Of a stretch of DNA of 64,000 nucleotides, positions 16,688-25,804 are shown in pieces. The position numbers were made by a program, and so were the translations under genes. Under the pieces are notes generated by a model. The model saw nothing but the letters and a program-made list of their open reading frames with translations, did not search any database and was not told where the DNA came from. The stretch lies in NCBI GenBank assembly GCA_028284905.1, contig JANQQU010000093.1:186001-250000 (forward strand), given 5' to 3'. This DNA is from Calditrichia bacterium (lineage in GTDB: Bacteria > Calditrichota > Calditrichia > RBG-13-44-9 > J075). Position 1 is the first letter of the stretch; the number at the start of each line of letters is the position of its first letter.

Positions 16688-18049
16688 CTAACGCAGCAAT
16701 ATCATTTTTCTTGCTTCGACAGTTCGTCCGGATTGCAATCGATAAATATAGACACCACTGGCGACAGGTCTCCCCAGTTGGTCGTTACTGTCCCATACCG
16801 TGGAATAATTACCCGGAGGTAAATTTCCCTGAACCAGTGTGCGGATTTTTTGGCCAAGCACATTAAATACATCCAGAGTGACTTCACCGGGGACGGTCAA
16901 CTCGTAGTCTATCCGGGTGGTTGGATTGAATGGATTTGGATAATTTTGCCCCAATCGAAAACTCTCCGGTAATTTCCCTGGTTTGATAGCCGTAATCGTA
17001 TGCCCGGCAACGGTTAACGGAATTTCGATAAAATTATTCACAATATCAGTATTCTCGATAGTCAGTGTTGCTGCAAAAACCGGGTTGAGGGAGTCTGGCT
17101 GATAATAGATTGGCAACGATTCCCGGTCAAATGGGGGTAGCTTTAAGCGGGTAGTATCCGGGATAAATTGCGCCTGACTACTGGAAATACTAAATACGTC
17201 AATTGTGTCCGGGCCGAGATTTGCCAGGGTAAAAGACAAGGTATCGGCGAGATAAAATGTGTCAATCGCGACTGTGTCCATCATTACCACAACAGAATCC
17301 GGCTGAAATTGGAGATTGCTGGTAGAAAGAACAATATCCGGTAATTTTCCTAAAATGAAATTATCTACCCAAACATTATCGGAGTTGGGGCGTCCCGGAC
17401 CGCCATCTTCATGATAATAATTGACGCCGATATAGGGAGATTGTCCGGCAAAATTCGCCAGGGGAAAACGATAGCGATTCCAGGCGCCGCCCGGGCCTTT
17501 GATCTGCAAGCCGGCAATTTCATTGCTAAAATCGTTGACATCATTGCCATTTTCGGAAAGGTAGATATAAAGCGAATCGGGAAACTGGTCATCCACTGCG
17601 CCGGCATGGATGTAGAGATAATCGTCGCTATTAATCTGCGGGAGGCGGGGAGAAATAATCCATTCGTCGATAACACCTTGCGCATTCGCGCGATTAAACC
17701 TGCTGAAAAGGAAATAATTGCCCTGATTTGGAACCACGCTGAATCCGCTGATAAAATCGACACGGCTGCGGTACTCCCAGCCGCTGCCACTGCCATCATT
17801 ATCAATAAGACGCCAGATACTGTCCGGAGGCGGAAAAGTGGAATCGAAGGACTCTTCCCAGCGCACGATACCGGTATCCTGAGACATCTCTAGAAATTCC
17901 CGCCAGGTGGAGGCATCGTATTGGAGATGATCGTTACTATTGCCTTTGGTAGTGAAGAATAAATTATTGTCTTGTCCGAAAATTCCTTCACCGCCGAAAA
18001 GTATTGCTATCAGGAAAATCCAAGACATCGTGGAACGACTGATGCCCAT
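16688..18049 (-). CDS. Secreted choice-of-anchor J-like protein with T9SS sorting domain
   Basis: A 453-residue exported protein. An N-terminal signal peptide (about 1-25, ending GIFGQ) is followed by a jelly-roll-like domain (about 60-235; WEESFDSTFPPPDSIW, DEWIISPRL, VWVDNF) of the choice-of-anchor J type. A middle region (about 240-355) with DTIDVFSI-type strands resembles an immunoglobulin-like domain. The last ~85 residues form the type IX secretion-type sorting domain: LGQNYPNPFNPTTRI, VFNVLGQKIRTLV, ASGVYIYRL, ARKMILLR. The ligand or role of the surface domain is unknown. Confidence 0.87.
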   Translation of the reverse strand: MGISRSTMSWIFLIAILFGGEGIFGQDNNLFFTTKGNSNDHLQYDASTWREFLEMSQDTGIVRWEESFDSTFPPPDSIWRLIDNDGSGSGWEYRSRVDFISGFSVVPNQGNYFLFSRFNRANAQGVIDEWIISPRLPQINSDDYLYIHAGAVDDQFPDSLYIYLSENGNDVNDFSNEIAGLQIKGPGGAWNRYRFPLANFAGQSPYIGVNYYHEDGGPGRPNSDNVWVDNFILGKLPDIVLSTSNLQFQPDSVVVMMDTVAIDTFYLADTLSFTLANLGPDTIDVFSISSSQAQFIPDTTRLKLPPFDRESLPIYYQPDSLNPVFAATLTIENTDIVNNFIEIPLTVAGHTITAIKPGKLPESFRLGQNYPNPFNPTTRIDYELTVPGEVTLDVFNVLGQKIRTLVQGNLPPGNYSTVWDSNDQLGRPVASGVYIYRLQSGRTVEARKMILLR

Positions 18050-18175
18050 CAGGGAGTGCCTCCTATCTTTGAAACTAAATTTAATACGTATACTCCCAAG
18101 GCCTGGGAAGGTTCGTAAAGTAGTGCGCTTTCATTCTTTTTTCAAGAGAAAAATCTGCCCTGAATGGAGGGGAAA

Positions 18176-18244
18176 AGGGCAAATTTGCAAATGGGCAAAT
18201 GGGCAAATATACAAGGCTGCTCATTTGCTCATTTGCTCATTTAC
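18176..18244. repeat. 8-nt arrays GGGCAAAT and GCTCATTT facing each other
   Basis: Three GGGCAAAT units are followed by a spacer and three GCTCATTT units. The two halves pair through A-T, G-C and G-T pairs to give a long stem. It sits just past the stop of the permease gene (18260) and could terminate its transcript. Similar units occur at 14583-14620 and 52296-52335. Confidence 0.85.
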
Positions 18245-18259
18245 ATTATTCCTACTCAC

Positions 18260-20683
18260 CTAATCATGATGCAGTGCATTTACCGGATTGGTCCAGGCGG
18301 CCTTTACGGTTTGATAGCTGATCGTGAGGATTGCAATGAGCAGAGCTGCTAAACCGGCAAGAATAAAGATAAAGGGAGAAAGAGAAATTCGATAGGGAAA
18401 TGCCGACAACCAATGCTGCATTGCCCAGGCGGCCAATGGCCAGGCAAGAACGTTGGCGATAATGATCAGGAGAATAAACTCCCGGGAGAGCAGCATCATA
18501 ATGCCGCCAGTCTTTGCACCGAGCACTTTCCGGATACCGATTTCCCGGGTACGCTGTTCGGCGGTGAAAGCGGCCAATCCAAACAAACCAAGGCAGGCAA
18601 TGATGATCGCCAGTATGGAAAATAACTGCATTAATTCTCCCTGTCGCGCTTCACTCCGATAGAGCTTTTCAAAAAGATCATCAGCGAAATGATATTCCAG
18701 TGGGCGCTCCGGGAAATGGGCCTGCCAGGTTTGCTGAATCGTCGCCAGCGCTGCTTCCGTGTCAATCGGATGAATTTTAATGAGAATGTTGAAGACCCAT
18801 TCCGGCTTCATTAGCAGCACCAATGGCTCAACTTCATGTTTCATACCGGAAAAATGAAAATCTTTCACAACCCCAACGATATTTCCCTGGGCGAGATTCC
18901 GCCAGGAAAATCCTTTTCCAATTGCTTCCTGCGCTGTTTGCCAGCCGAGTGAGCGAATAGCGGATTCGTTAAGAATGTATGTGCCGGCGGTGTCCGTCGC
19001 AAAATCCCGGGAAAAATTCCGCCCGGCCAGCAATTCAACTTCCATTAAATCTATAAACTCATAGTCGACGACCAGGCCGGGCAGAACGATGTTTTCTCCC
19101 GGCGGTAAAGATTCGGTAATCCCTTCAGCGTAAATATGCCCGCCATCAAGAATACGATCGGATGGCGTATTCATCACTGCTGAAACGCCGGAAATTGAGG
19201 TATGCTGCAGCAAAGCAGTACGCAATGCAGGATATTGCGCCTGGATGCCGGCCGTCATGCGCGGAATAACAATCACCTGTTCGTTGTTCATGCCCAGCTT
19301 TTGCTGTTGCAAAAATGTCAACTGATGATAGACGACAATCGTTGCAATTATCAGCGAGATGGAAATGGCGAATTGAGTGACAACCAGTAATTTCCGCAAG
19401 CGGGCAGGCTGGATAAAAATATTACGTAATTTTCCGGCGGTAAAACCGCTGCCGCGCAATGCCTGTATCGGATGAAATGAGGACAAATAGAGTGCCGGAT
19501 AAATACCAGCCAGCAATCCACTGAATATCGCAAACAATACAATCCCCGGGATTAGCCAGGGAGATGCTGACCCGCCCAGGGAAAGTGCTTTACCGGTGAA
19601 ATTATTAAACCAGGGGAGCACACTGACAACAATGAGAAGTGCCACCAGCAATCCAGCCAGGGATTGTAAAAGCGCCTCGCCAAGAAATTGCCCGACCAAC
19701 TGCCGCTTATGGGCCCCAAGCACTTTGCGCATCCCGATTTCCCGGGCGCGCTTCACTGAACGGGCCGTTGCCAGATTCATAAAGTTGATCAGTGCTAAGA
19801 GCAAAATAAATCCGGCAATTATCGCGAAGATGTAGAGCGTTTCGATATTGCCATTTGCTTCAATTTCCCGGTCCAGGTGGGATTTAAGGTGAATATCCGC
19901 CAAAGGTTGCAATACGAGATGAATGAAGGGAGAATTACCCGGCCCAATATGTTTGTCAATAAACGCCGGGAACTGTGCTTCCAGGTTGGCAGTGGTGGTG
20001 TTTTCATGGAGAAGCAGGTAGGTGTAGAAATTGCTCATCCAGAACCAGGCGTTGGAAAAATCTGCTTCCTGGCTGTTAAAAGAGGCAAGGAAGTCGATCT
20101 TTAAATGGGTAGTTGCCGGAGGCGTTTCCATCACTCCGGTAATTTTATAATCTTTACTTTCATCCCCCAGAGTTAAGGAAACTGTTTTGCCGATTGGATC
20201 ATCTTCATCAAAATATTTCTGGGCCATTGCTGCGGTAATAACCAGGGAGTTTGGTGCTTGCAGCGCCGTTGCCGGGTCTCCAGTACGTAAGAGAAAGGTG
20301 AATACTTCAAATACTTCCGGATCAGCGAAAAAGAAACGGGTTTCATAAACTTCTTTGTCGCCGTATCGAATTAAGGGGCGGGCCTGATTGAAACGAACCG
20401 CTTTGAGGATTTCCGGGAAATCGCTCTCTAGTAATTTCGCATATGCCGGGGCGCAACGGGCGAAATGATGTTCCACGCCACTATTATGATTATAGCGCTG
20501 GGTTACCCGGTAGATATTGTCAGCAGACTGATGGTGAGTATCATAGCGAATCTCATGGGAAATAAAGAGGTAAATAAGTATGCAACTTGCCAGGCCGACA
20601 GACAGACCAAAGATATTCAATAGTGTGTGCCAGCGATTTTTTCCGAGATGACGGAGTGCGGTTAACAGATAGCTGCGGATCAT
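18260..20683 (-). CDS. MacB/FtsX-type ABC transporter permease
   Basis: An 807-residue membrane protein with the duplicated architecture of large MacB-like permeases. It has a TM segment at the N-terminus (TLLNIFGLSVGLASCILIY), a periplasmic MacB-type domain (about 45-245), three TM helices of a first FtsX domain (about 285-420), a second TM plus periplasmic domain (about 430-660), and a second FtsX domain (about 690-800). The repeated coupling motif REIGMRKVLGA / REIGIRKVLGA appears in both halves. No ATPase gene is adjacent, so a partner encoded elsewhere is expected. Probable roles are peptide or lipoprotein export, or mechanotransmission. Confidence 0.88.
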   Translation of the reverse strand: MIRSYLLTALRHLGKNRWHTLLNIFGLSVGLASCILIYLFISHEIRYDTHHQSADNIYRVTQRYNHNSGVEHHFARCAPAYAKLLESDFPEILKAVRFNQARPLIRYGDKEVYETRFFFADPEVFEVFTFLLRTGDPATALQAPNSLVITAAMAQKYFDEDDPIGKTVSLTLGDESKDYKITGVMETPPATTHLKIDFLASFNSQEADFSNAWFWMSNFYTYLLLHENTTTANLEAQFPAFIDKHIGPGNSPFIHLVLQPLADIHLKSHLDREIEANGNIETLYIFAIIAGFILLLALINFMNLATARSVKRAREIGMRKVLGAHKRQLVGQFLGEALLQSLAGLLVALLIVVSVLPWFNNFTGKALSLGGSASPWLIPGIVLFAIFSGLLAGIYPALYLSSFHPIQALRGSGFTAGKLRNIFIQPARLRKLLVVTQFAISISLIIATIVVYHQLTFLQQQKLGMNNEQVIVIPRMTAGIQAQYPALRTALLQHTSISGVSAVMNTPSDRILDGGHIYAEGITESLPPGENIVLPGLVVDYEFIDLMEVELLAGRNFSRDFATDTAGTYILNESAIRSLGWQTAQEAIGKGFSWRNLAQGNIVGVVKDFHFSGMKHEVEPLVLLMKPEWVFNILIKIHPIDTEAALATIQQTWQAHFPERPLEYHFADDLFEKLYRSEARQGELMQLFSILAIIIACLGLFGLAAFTAEQRTREIGIRKVLGAKTGGIMMLLSREFILLIIIANVLAWPLAAWAMQHWLSAFPYRISLSPFIFILAGLAALLIAILTISYQTVKAAWTNPVNALHHD

Positions 20684-21282
20684 GTCTGTCCTTTCAATGA
20701 GTCGATTTGCTGTAAATACACTTTAGATAATTGAAGGTTGAGTGTGAGAAAAAGTAGTGGGTGTTATCAGGGGGGGATGGGCAAATTAACAGGGGGGAAA
20801 ATTAAACCGGGAATCCCAGCTGTTCTCCATGAAAGCTAAAATCCCCGGTTTTTGTTGATCCAATCCTCAACAGGTATGACTATTACAATGATCATACCAT
20901 AATCCGAGATTTTAAACTTGGATCGGTCTAAATTTCGTAATAATAAATAGATAGGTGAGAATTAAGCTGAGGCAAAGTGGCATATTTTCAACTGATTATC
21001 TTTGGCAAATAGCTGTTTTTACTAACTATAAAGATATTCAGTTATATAGTAAGATGGCATTTTCTTTTCCGTAATTTACTTTATAGGATTATCGAATAAA
21101 TAATTAGCGTTCAAATAAATCAGTATCTATGCATGAAGTTGCTATTGAAATCCTGGCTAAATTGTCTGATAAAGCCGACAAACTTGAAGTGGATTTGTCT
21201 GCCAGACCAGACAAATTGAATAATATGAAATGCCCCGAAAAGTAAATTAATACGCTTCATATGGCTCATTAAAGTGGTTGGG
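20684..21282. other. 599-nt intergenic region with one stem-loop
   Basis: Between the kinase stop and the permease start, both minus strand. A hairpin lies at 20804-20851 (AAACCGGG with CCCGGTTT, plus an inner AGCT/AGCT pairing); it has T-rich flanks on both sides and could terminate the kinase transcript. A G-rich stretch lies at 20770-20798. The part from 20930 to 21270 is AT-rich. I see no credible gene. Confidence 0.5.
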
Positions 21283-24200
21283 TTACTCTGCATTAGCGAG
21301 ATGTGCAAATTCTCCGAGTGTCGTTTCGATAACGTCGACACTGGGAAAACGGGCATCAACCTGTTTGGCAATACAACGGGTTACTATCGCATCCCAGTGG
21401 GGAGAGATATCGGAACGGATAGAGGAGGGAACCGGAGGCACGGTGTTGAAAATTGCATGGATCAGGGCCATTTCATTTTCACCGTTAAAAGGAAGCTGCC
21501 CGGTAAGCATCTCATAAAGTATGACGCCCAGGGCGAAAATATCTACACGATGATCTATTTGGGTGCCGGTAATCTGCTCCGGGGCAACATAACCAAGGGT
21601 GCCGATTACTGTTCCCATAGTGGTCATTTTGGTAACAAGGTTCGATTTGGAAAGTCCAAAATCCATAATTCTAAGATTACCGGCGTCGTCCAGCATGATG
21701 TTGTCTGTCTTTAGATCCCGATGAATAATTTGATGGCGATGAATTTCTCCAAGCCCGGCGGTGATTTGTCTGAAGAGAGAAAATATGGTTTGTTCTGGTA
21801 ATGGATGCTTCTCTTTAAGCAATCTGCGTAGTGTGCCTCCTCCCAGGAATTCCATGGCAATAAATCCCTGCTGCTCAGTCTCTCCGATTTCCAGCACTTT
21901 TACGATATTCGGGTGATTAAAGGTCGCAAGCAGGCGTCCTTCGTTGCGGAAACGATGGCGGTTTGCCGGGTCTTCGAGTAGTTCTTCGTTAAGCAATTTA
22001 ATGGCAACATTTTCCCGGTTATTAATATCGACTGCACGAAAAACCTGTCCCATACCTCCCTGTCCCAGTTTCTCGCCAAGCTTGTAGTGAGAGATGTAGC
22101 GTTTACGCGGAGCGAAAACCACTCGCCAATTGGCTGCCAACCAACGGCCGGCCATAAGCAGCAACATACCACATAAGGCGTAAATCAGAAAGGCCCACCA
22201 GCGAAACCAAAACGGTGGTGTAACAGAAAACGTATACACCAATGGTGTTTCACTCCAACCCGTTCCGTCTGCACTGGCAGATACTTCAAAACGATACTCG
22301 ACCGGCCAAAAGTATGCCCGCAGATTGGTATAGCGGATTTTATGTTCATTCGTTGACTCAGACCAGTCATCATCATAACCAACCATCCGGGTGCGATAGC
22401 GAATTTTCTTTTCGCTGGCAAAACTGAGAGCGACATAATCGGCTTGAAAACGATTGCTGCCGTTGAGGTTTTCCTGATAATTGATATCGCGAAAATGGAG
22501 CAGTGGTACCGCGGCAACAGTGTCGTCATTGGCCGGCTGGTACAACGTCAGCCCATTGTTTGATCCAAAATAAATTGTCCCGTCTCGGCCAATCTTTACC
22601 GACTCTAACCAAATGGCTTCATTACCCAGTAAGCCTTCTTCACGGGTAATCGTCCGGATTATTTCCATCTGTTTAGGATCGATAGCAAAAAGGCCGTGGT
22701 TGCTGCCGGCCCAGAGAATGTTGCGGGAGGCATCATAGGCCATGGTGCTAATATTCAGTTCACTTTGATCATCCGGTTTCCGAATGCGCTTTAGCAGCGA
22801 CATATCTTTGGCGGAAACGACAAAGAAGCCGCCGGAACTGGCCAGCCAAAGTGTATCACCGATGGCCACTACCTCATGAACATCCTGAGGAGAATCCGCC
22901 GGAGGCTGCCAGGCAGGCTCAAATAATTGCTGGCGGATATCCATGTTTGCGCCCCGCTGTAACGATTTCATCAGGGCCATAGTGATTGGTTGCCGGGAAC
23001 GGTAGAGTCCATATTCGCCGGTGCCAACCCAAAGAGTATTGTCTTGCCCCATATCAAGCGAATAAATAATGCTGGCGGGGATGCCGCTGGCAGCATCGCA
23101 AAGGAACCATTGCTCATCAATATAAGCTGCGATGCGATTATAGCTGTTAAACCAAAGGGATTCTGTTTTCGGTCCGTTCGCATCCTGACGGGGAATATCA
23201 AAACTGTTGCAAACGCCGATGATGCCGATATCAAAAAAACGATTATTTTTAGGTATATCAAAAAGTTGGAATGAAGCATCCGAAGTGGAAAGCGATTGTG
23301 TCGGAACATTGGTATTATTATAAACGCAGTTTAATCCGCTGAAATGGCCAACCCACAAGCGATTTTTACTGTCCCGGATAACATCATAAACTGTGTTGGT
23401 GGGGAGGCCATCTGCGGTAGTGATCCGATCTGTTTCAGAAAAGTCCTTCAGACTGACCACACCACCGTCGGTGGCGAGATATAGGGAAAATTGCGAAGCG
23501 TCCTTCGGAGAGGTTTCGACGGCATTAACACCGGGATCAGCAAAAAGTGGTTGATTGCTAATGCGGGTTTGCGCAGAAAGATAGCGAAATGCTTTGTAAT
23601 TAGCGTGTAAACGAGATACTCCCCCGGACTGGGAAATCCAGATATTATGTTCACGGTCTTCAATGATGTCCCGGACGGAGTTACTGATTAACCCATTTCC
23701 ACTGGTAATTATTTCCTGCTGAGAATGCCCTTCGCCGGATAATTTCAGGATACCATCTCCGGAACTAAGTATCCATAAATTACCTTCATGATCTTCAAGA
23801 ATATTGTATATCACCTGTTCGAGTGGATGGTCGATAAATTCCAGTTCGCCACTGGTTTCGTCCAGACGCCAGAGCCGCCCGTCATCCGCGCCTCCATAAA
23901 ATGTGCCTTGACTATCTTCATATAAAGTATGCACCACCATACCGGGGGTTGGGAATGGCGTTAACTGTTTGCTGCCAGGTTGCCAAATTAAAAGCTGGTC
24001 TTCCACTGCAATCCATGCTTCCTCATTTTTCCGGGTGCCGATCGCAAATACATTTTTATTCACCGAGTCGCCGGCTGTAGTAGCAAAAGTGTCTGCCCGG
24101 GCGACGCGGGTGCCATCCAGGGTATATTGAACAACACCAAGCCCGTTGGTGCCTACCCATACAGCGTTTTCTGCAGCAGCGATTGCATTCGGAGCCACCT

Positions 24201-24615
24201 GGTTAATTGATGCGCGAACCAGGGGAATATCCAGACTGTCGGTAAAGCGAATGCGTTCCCCCGGCTGGTAATCTGTCAGCGGCTTTTCGGTGGCGCAGGC
24301 ACCGCCATCTGTTAACACCCATAACCGGGCGGCATCATCTTCGATGACATTCATGACCCGCTGATTGAGGAGACCATCCTGCAAATTATACGTGGTCATT
24401 TCAATACCGTCGTAACGGACAACCCCGGAAGAATAAATGCCGATCCAGATATAGCCGAGGCGGTCCTGAAATACAGAAAATGCCGATGCAGAGGGGAGGG
24501 GATTAATCCCATTTTCCGGAGTAAAAGAAACGAATGGTAATTCCTGCGCCAGCGCCCCAAGTTGAACAGCGAGGAGAAGTAGTAACGTACTCGTGAATTT
24601 TTGAAGGCCAGGCAT
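21283..24615 (-). CDS. Beta-propeller/Y_Y_Y sensor fused to Ser/Thr protein kinase
   Basis: A ~1110-residue single-pass receptor. After a signal peptide (ending ALAQ) come many Reg_prop-type blades with repeated [LI]W[IV]G-like motifs (YIWIGIYSSGVVRYD, RLWVLTDGG, NIWISQSGGVSRL, RLWVGHFSGL, TLWVGTGEYGLYRS). A Y_Y_Y-like domain follows (about 720-800), then one TM helix (about 803-824). The C-terminus is an intact protein kinase: GQGGMG loop, VAIK lysine, HRDLKTDN catalytic loop, DFG and APE. The ATG at 24615 is preferred over a GTG at 24657 because GGAAG precedes it. This sensor normally carries a histidine kinase; here it drives Ser/Thr phosphorylation. Confidence 0.9.
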   Translation of the reverse strand: MPGLQKFTSTLLLLLAVQLGALAQELPFVSFTPENGINPLPSASAFSVFQDRLGYIWIGIYSSGVVRYDGIEMTTYNLQDGLLNQRVMNVIEDDAARLWVLTDGGACATEKPLTDYQPGERIRFTDSLDIPLVRASINQVAPNAIAAAENAVWVGTNGLGVVQYTLDGTRVARADTFATTAGDSVNKNVFAIGTRKNEEAWIAVEDQLLIWQPGSKQLTPFPTPGMVVHTLYEDSQGTFYGGADDGRLWRLDETSGELEFIDHPLEQVIYNILEDHEGNLWILSSGDGILKLSGEGHSQQEIITSGNGLISNSVRDIIEDREHNIWISQSGGVSRLHANYKAFRYLSAQTRISNQPLFADPGVNAVETSPKDASQFSLYLATDGGVVSLKDFSETDRITTADGLPTNTVYDVIRDSKNRLWVGHFSGLNCVYNNTNVPTQSLSTSDASFQLFDIPKNNRFFDIGIIGVCNSFDIPRQDANGPKTESLWFNSYNRIAAYIDEQWFLCDAASGIPASIIYSLDMGQDNTLWVGTGEYGLYRSRQPITMALMKSLQRGANMDIRQQLFEPAWQPPADSPQDVHEVVAIGDTLWLASSGGFFVVSAKDMSLLKRIRKPDDQSELNISTMAYDASRNILWAGSNHGLFAIDPKQMEIIRTITREEGLLGNEAIWLESVKIGRDGTIYFGSNNGLTLYQPANDDTVAAVPLLHFRDINYQENLNGSNRFQADYVALSFASEKKIRYRTRMVGYDDDWSESTNEHKIRYTNLRAYFWPVEYRFEVSASADGTGWSETPLVYTFSVTPPFWFRWWAFLIYALCGMLLLMAGRWLAANWRVVFAPRKRYISHYKLGEKLGQGGMGQVFRAVDINNRENVAIKLLNEELLEDPANRHRFRNEGRLLATFNHPNIVKVLEIGETEQQGFIAMEFLGGGTLRRLLKEKHPLPEQTIFSLFRQITAGLGEIHRHQIIHRDLKTDNIMLDDAGNLRIMDFGLSKSNLVTKMTTMGTVIGTLGYVAPEQITGTQIDHRVDIFALGVILYEMLTGQLPFNGENEMALIHAIFNTVPPVPSSIRSDISPHWDAIVTRCIAKQVDARFPSVDVIETTLGEFAHLANAE

Positions 24616-24751
24616 TATTCTTCCAGTGGGTTTGGCGATTGAACAAGAATTATCCACGGAAAAAGTATAACATTCCTGCGGGGAAAATCCAACGAACTGT
24701 TGGGATTTTGAAGCTTTAGAAGTTTAAGGACAATGTTTTCCAAATATATGT

Positions 24752-25804
24752 TTAGACTGCCGCTGGAGGGAGCAACGAACTGCCATTATTTGCCAAAAGC
24801 TGTGTCAGTAACCATTGATATTTGCCGGACGCGTAAGGAATACCGGAGACGGTTTCTTTACTGTTTTTAATGCGGTACACCTGCACGTAGCGATCAAAAA
24901 TATAAAGGGAGATATACCGGGTGAGCATCTCGGTGTCATATGGATAAACCGAGCGATAGCCAGTAAGGAAATCGCCAAGAAGTTTCAGGGCCCGTTTCCA
25001 GGGAAAGAACAGAGCGACGCGGGTGAGGAGGATATCGCTGCAAACCCGGCTAAGATCGTTGTAACGGGAGCCACGCCCGATCGTTTCAAAATCCAGCAAA
25101 GCCACTTTTTCCTGATGGGAAAAAATGTTTCGAAAGGTGCAATTTCCGTGAACGATACTAAGTTCGGTTTCAAAAGAATCGCTAGCCTCGTACCAGGCCG
25201 CAATTTGTTCACTCATTTTGTCGTGTTTCTTTACCCGGGTCAGGCGGCGTTGTAGAGTATTTGCGAGTCCGGATTTCAAATCCCGGGAGTCAAAATCCTG
25301 CCCGCTTTTATGAAAATGGCCGAGAATAATGCCGCAACGGTGGAAATTTTCCCGGAGCATATCGAACCCACTGGCAAGCGGATGAAAGCATGTCCGGTAA
25401 AGATGGTAGTTGATCTGTTGCCCGGGGATTTCTGACACAAGAATATAGCCGGCGTCCAGCGAGGCACGAACCGCTTCCGGATGGAGATAATAACCAAGCG
25501 TCCGAAAGTTATCCCGGATAAACTGGTAACCGATAATCTCTCCCTCGATGCCTTTCCGGTGCTCGCTACAAACAACCTTGAGAAACCAGATGTTTTCTTT
25601 GGCAGTTACCCGGTAAACAGCATTCCTGCCTTGTTGCAGCAATTCAAAGGAGACGCCGTTCAAATGGCCTTTTTTGCCCAATGCACAACTTCTTAGGGAG
25701 TCGATGTGATTCTCAATCAATAAACAAATGGTATCGGTCTGCCGGGAAATTGCTTCGTTTTCTCCGACTGAGAGAATGGTCAAGCCATTATTCTGCTGCT
25801 TCAT
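24752..25804 (-). CDS. APH/choline-kinase-like phosphotransferase, catalytic Asp replaced
   Basis: A 350-residue protein kinase-like phosphotransferase. The lysine region (WFLKVVCS), the Brenner-type loop (VHGNCTFRN, about 219-227) and the metal-binding Asp in ALLDFETIGRG are in the right order. The family motif is HGDxxxxN; here the catalytic Asp is Asn (codon AAT), so activity on a small hydroxylated substrate is doubtful. ATG at 25804 with AAAGGA seven bases ahead is the start; the gene overlaps the end of the GT39 gene by 17 nt, so it is translationally coupled to it. It is last in the glycan locus. Confidence 0.75.
   Translation of the reverse strand: MKQQNNGLTILSVGENEAISRQTDTICLLIENHIDSLRSCALGKKGHLNGVSFELLQQGRNAVYRVTAKENIWFLKVVCSEHRKGIEGEIIGYQFIRDNFRTLGYYLHPEAVRASLDAGYILVSEIPGQQINYHLYRTCFHPLASGFDMLRENFHRCGIILGHFHKSGQDFDSRDLKSGLANTLQRRLTRVKKHDKMSEQIAAWYEASDSFETELSIVHGNCTFRNIFSHQEKVALLDFETIGRGSRYNDLSRVCSDILLTRVALFFPWKRALKLLGDFLTGYRSVYPYDTEMLTRYISLYIFDRYVQVYRIKNSKETVSGIPYASGKYQWLLTQLLANNGSSLLPPAAV

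Noticed and set aside
21120..21371. 83-codon frame on the minus strand downstream of the kinase gene
   Set aside because: It overlaps the kinase 3' end in another frame, has no ribosome binding site and no family resemblance.
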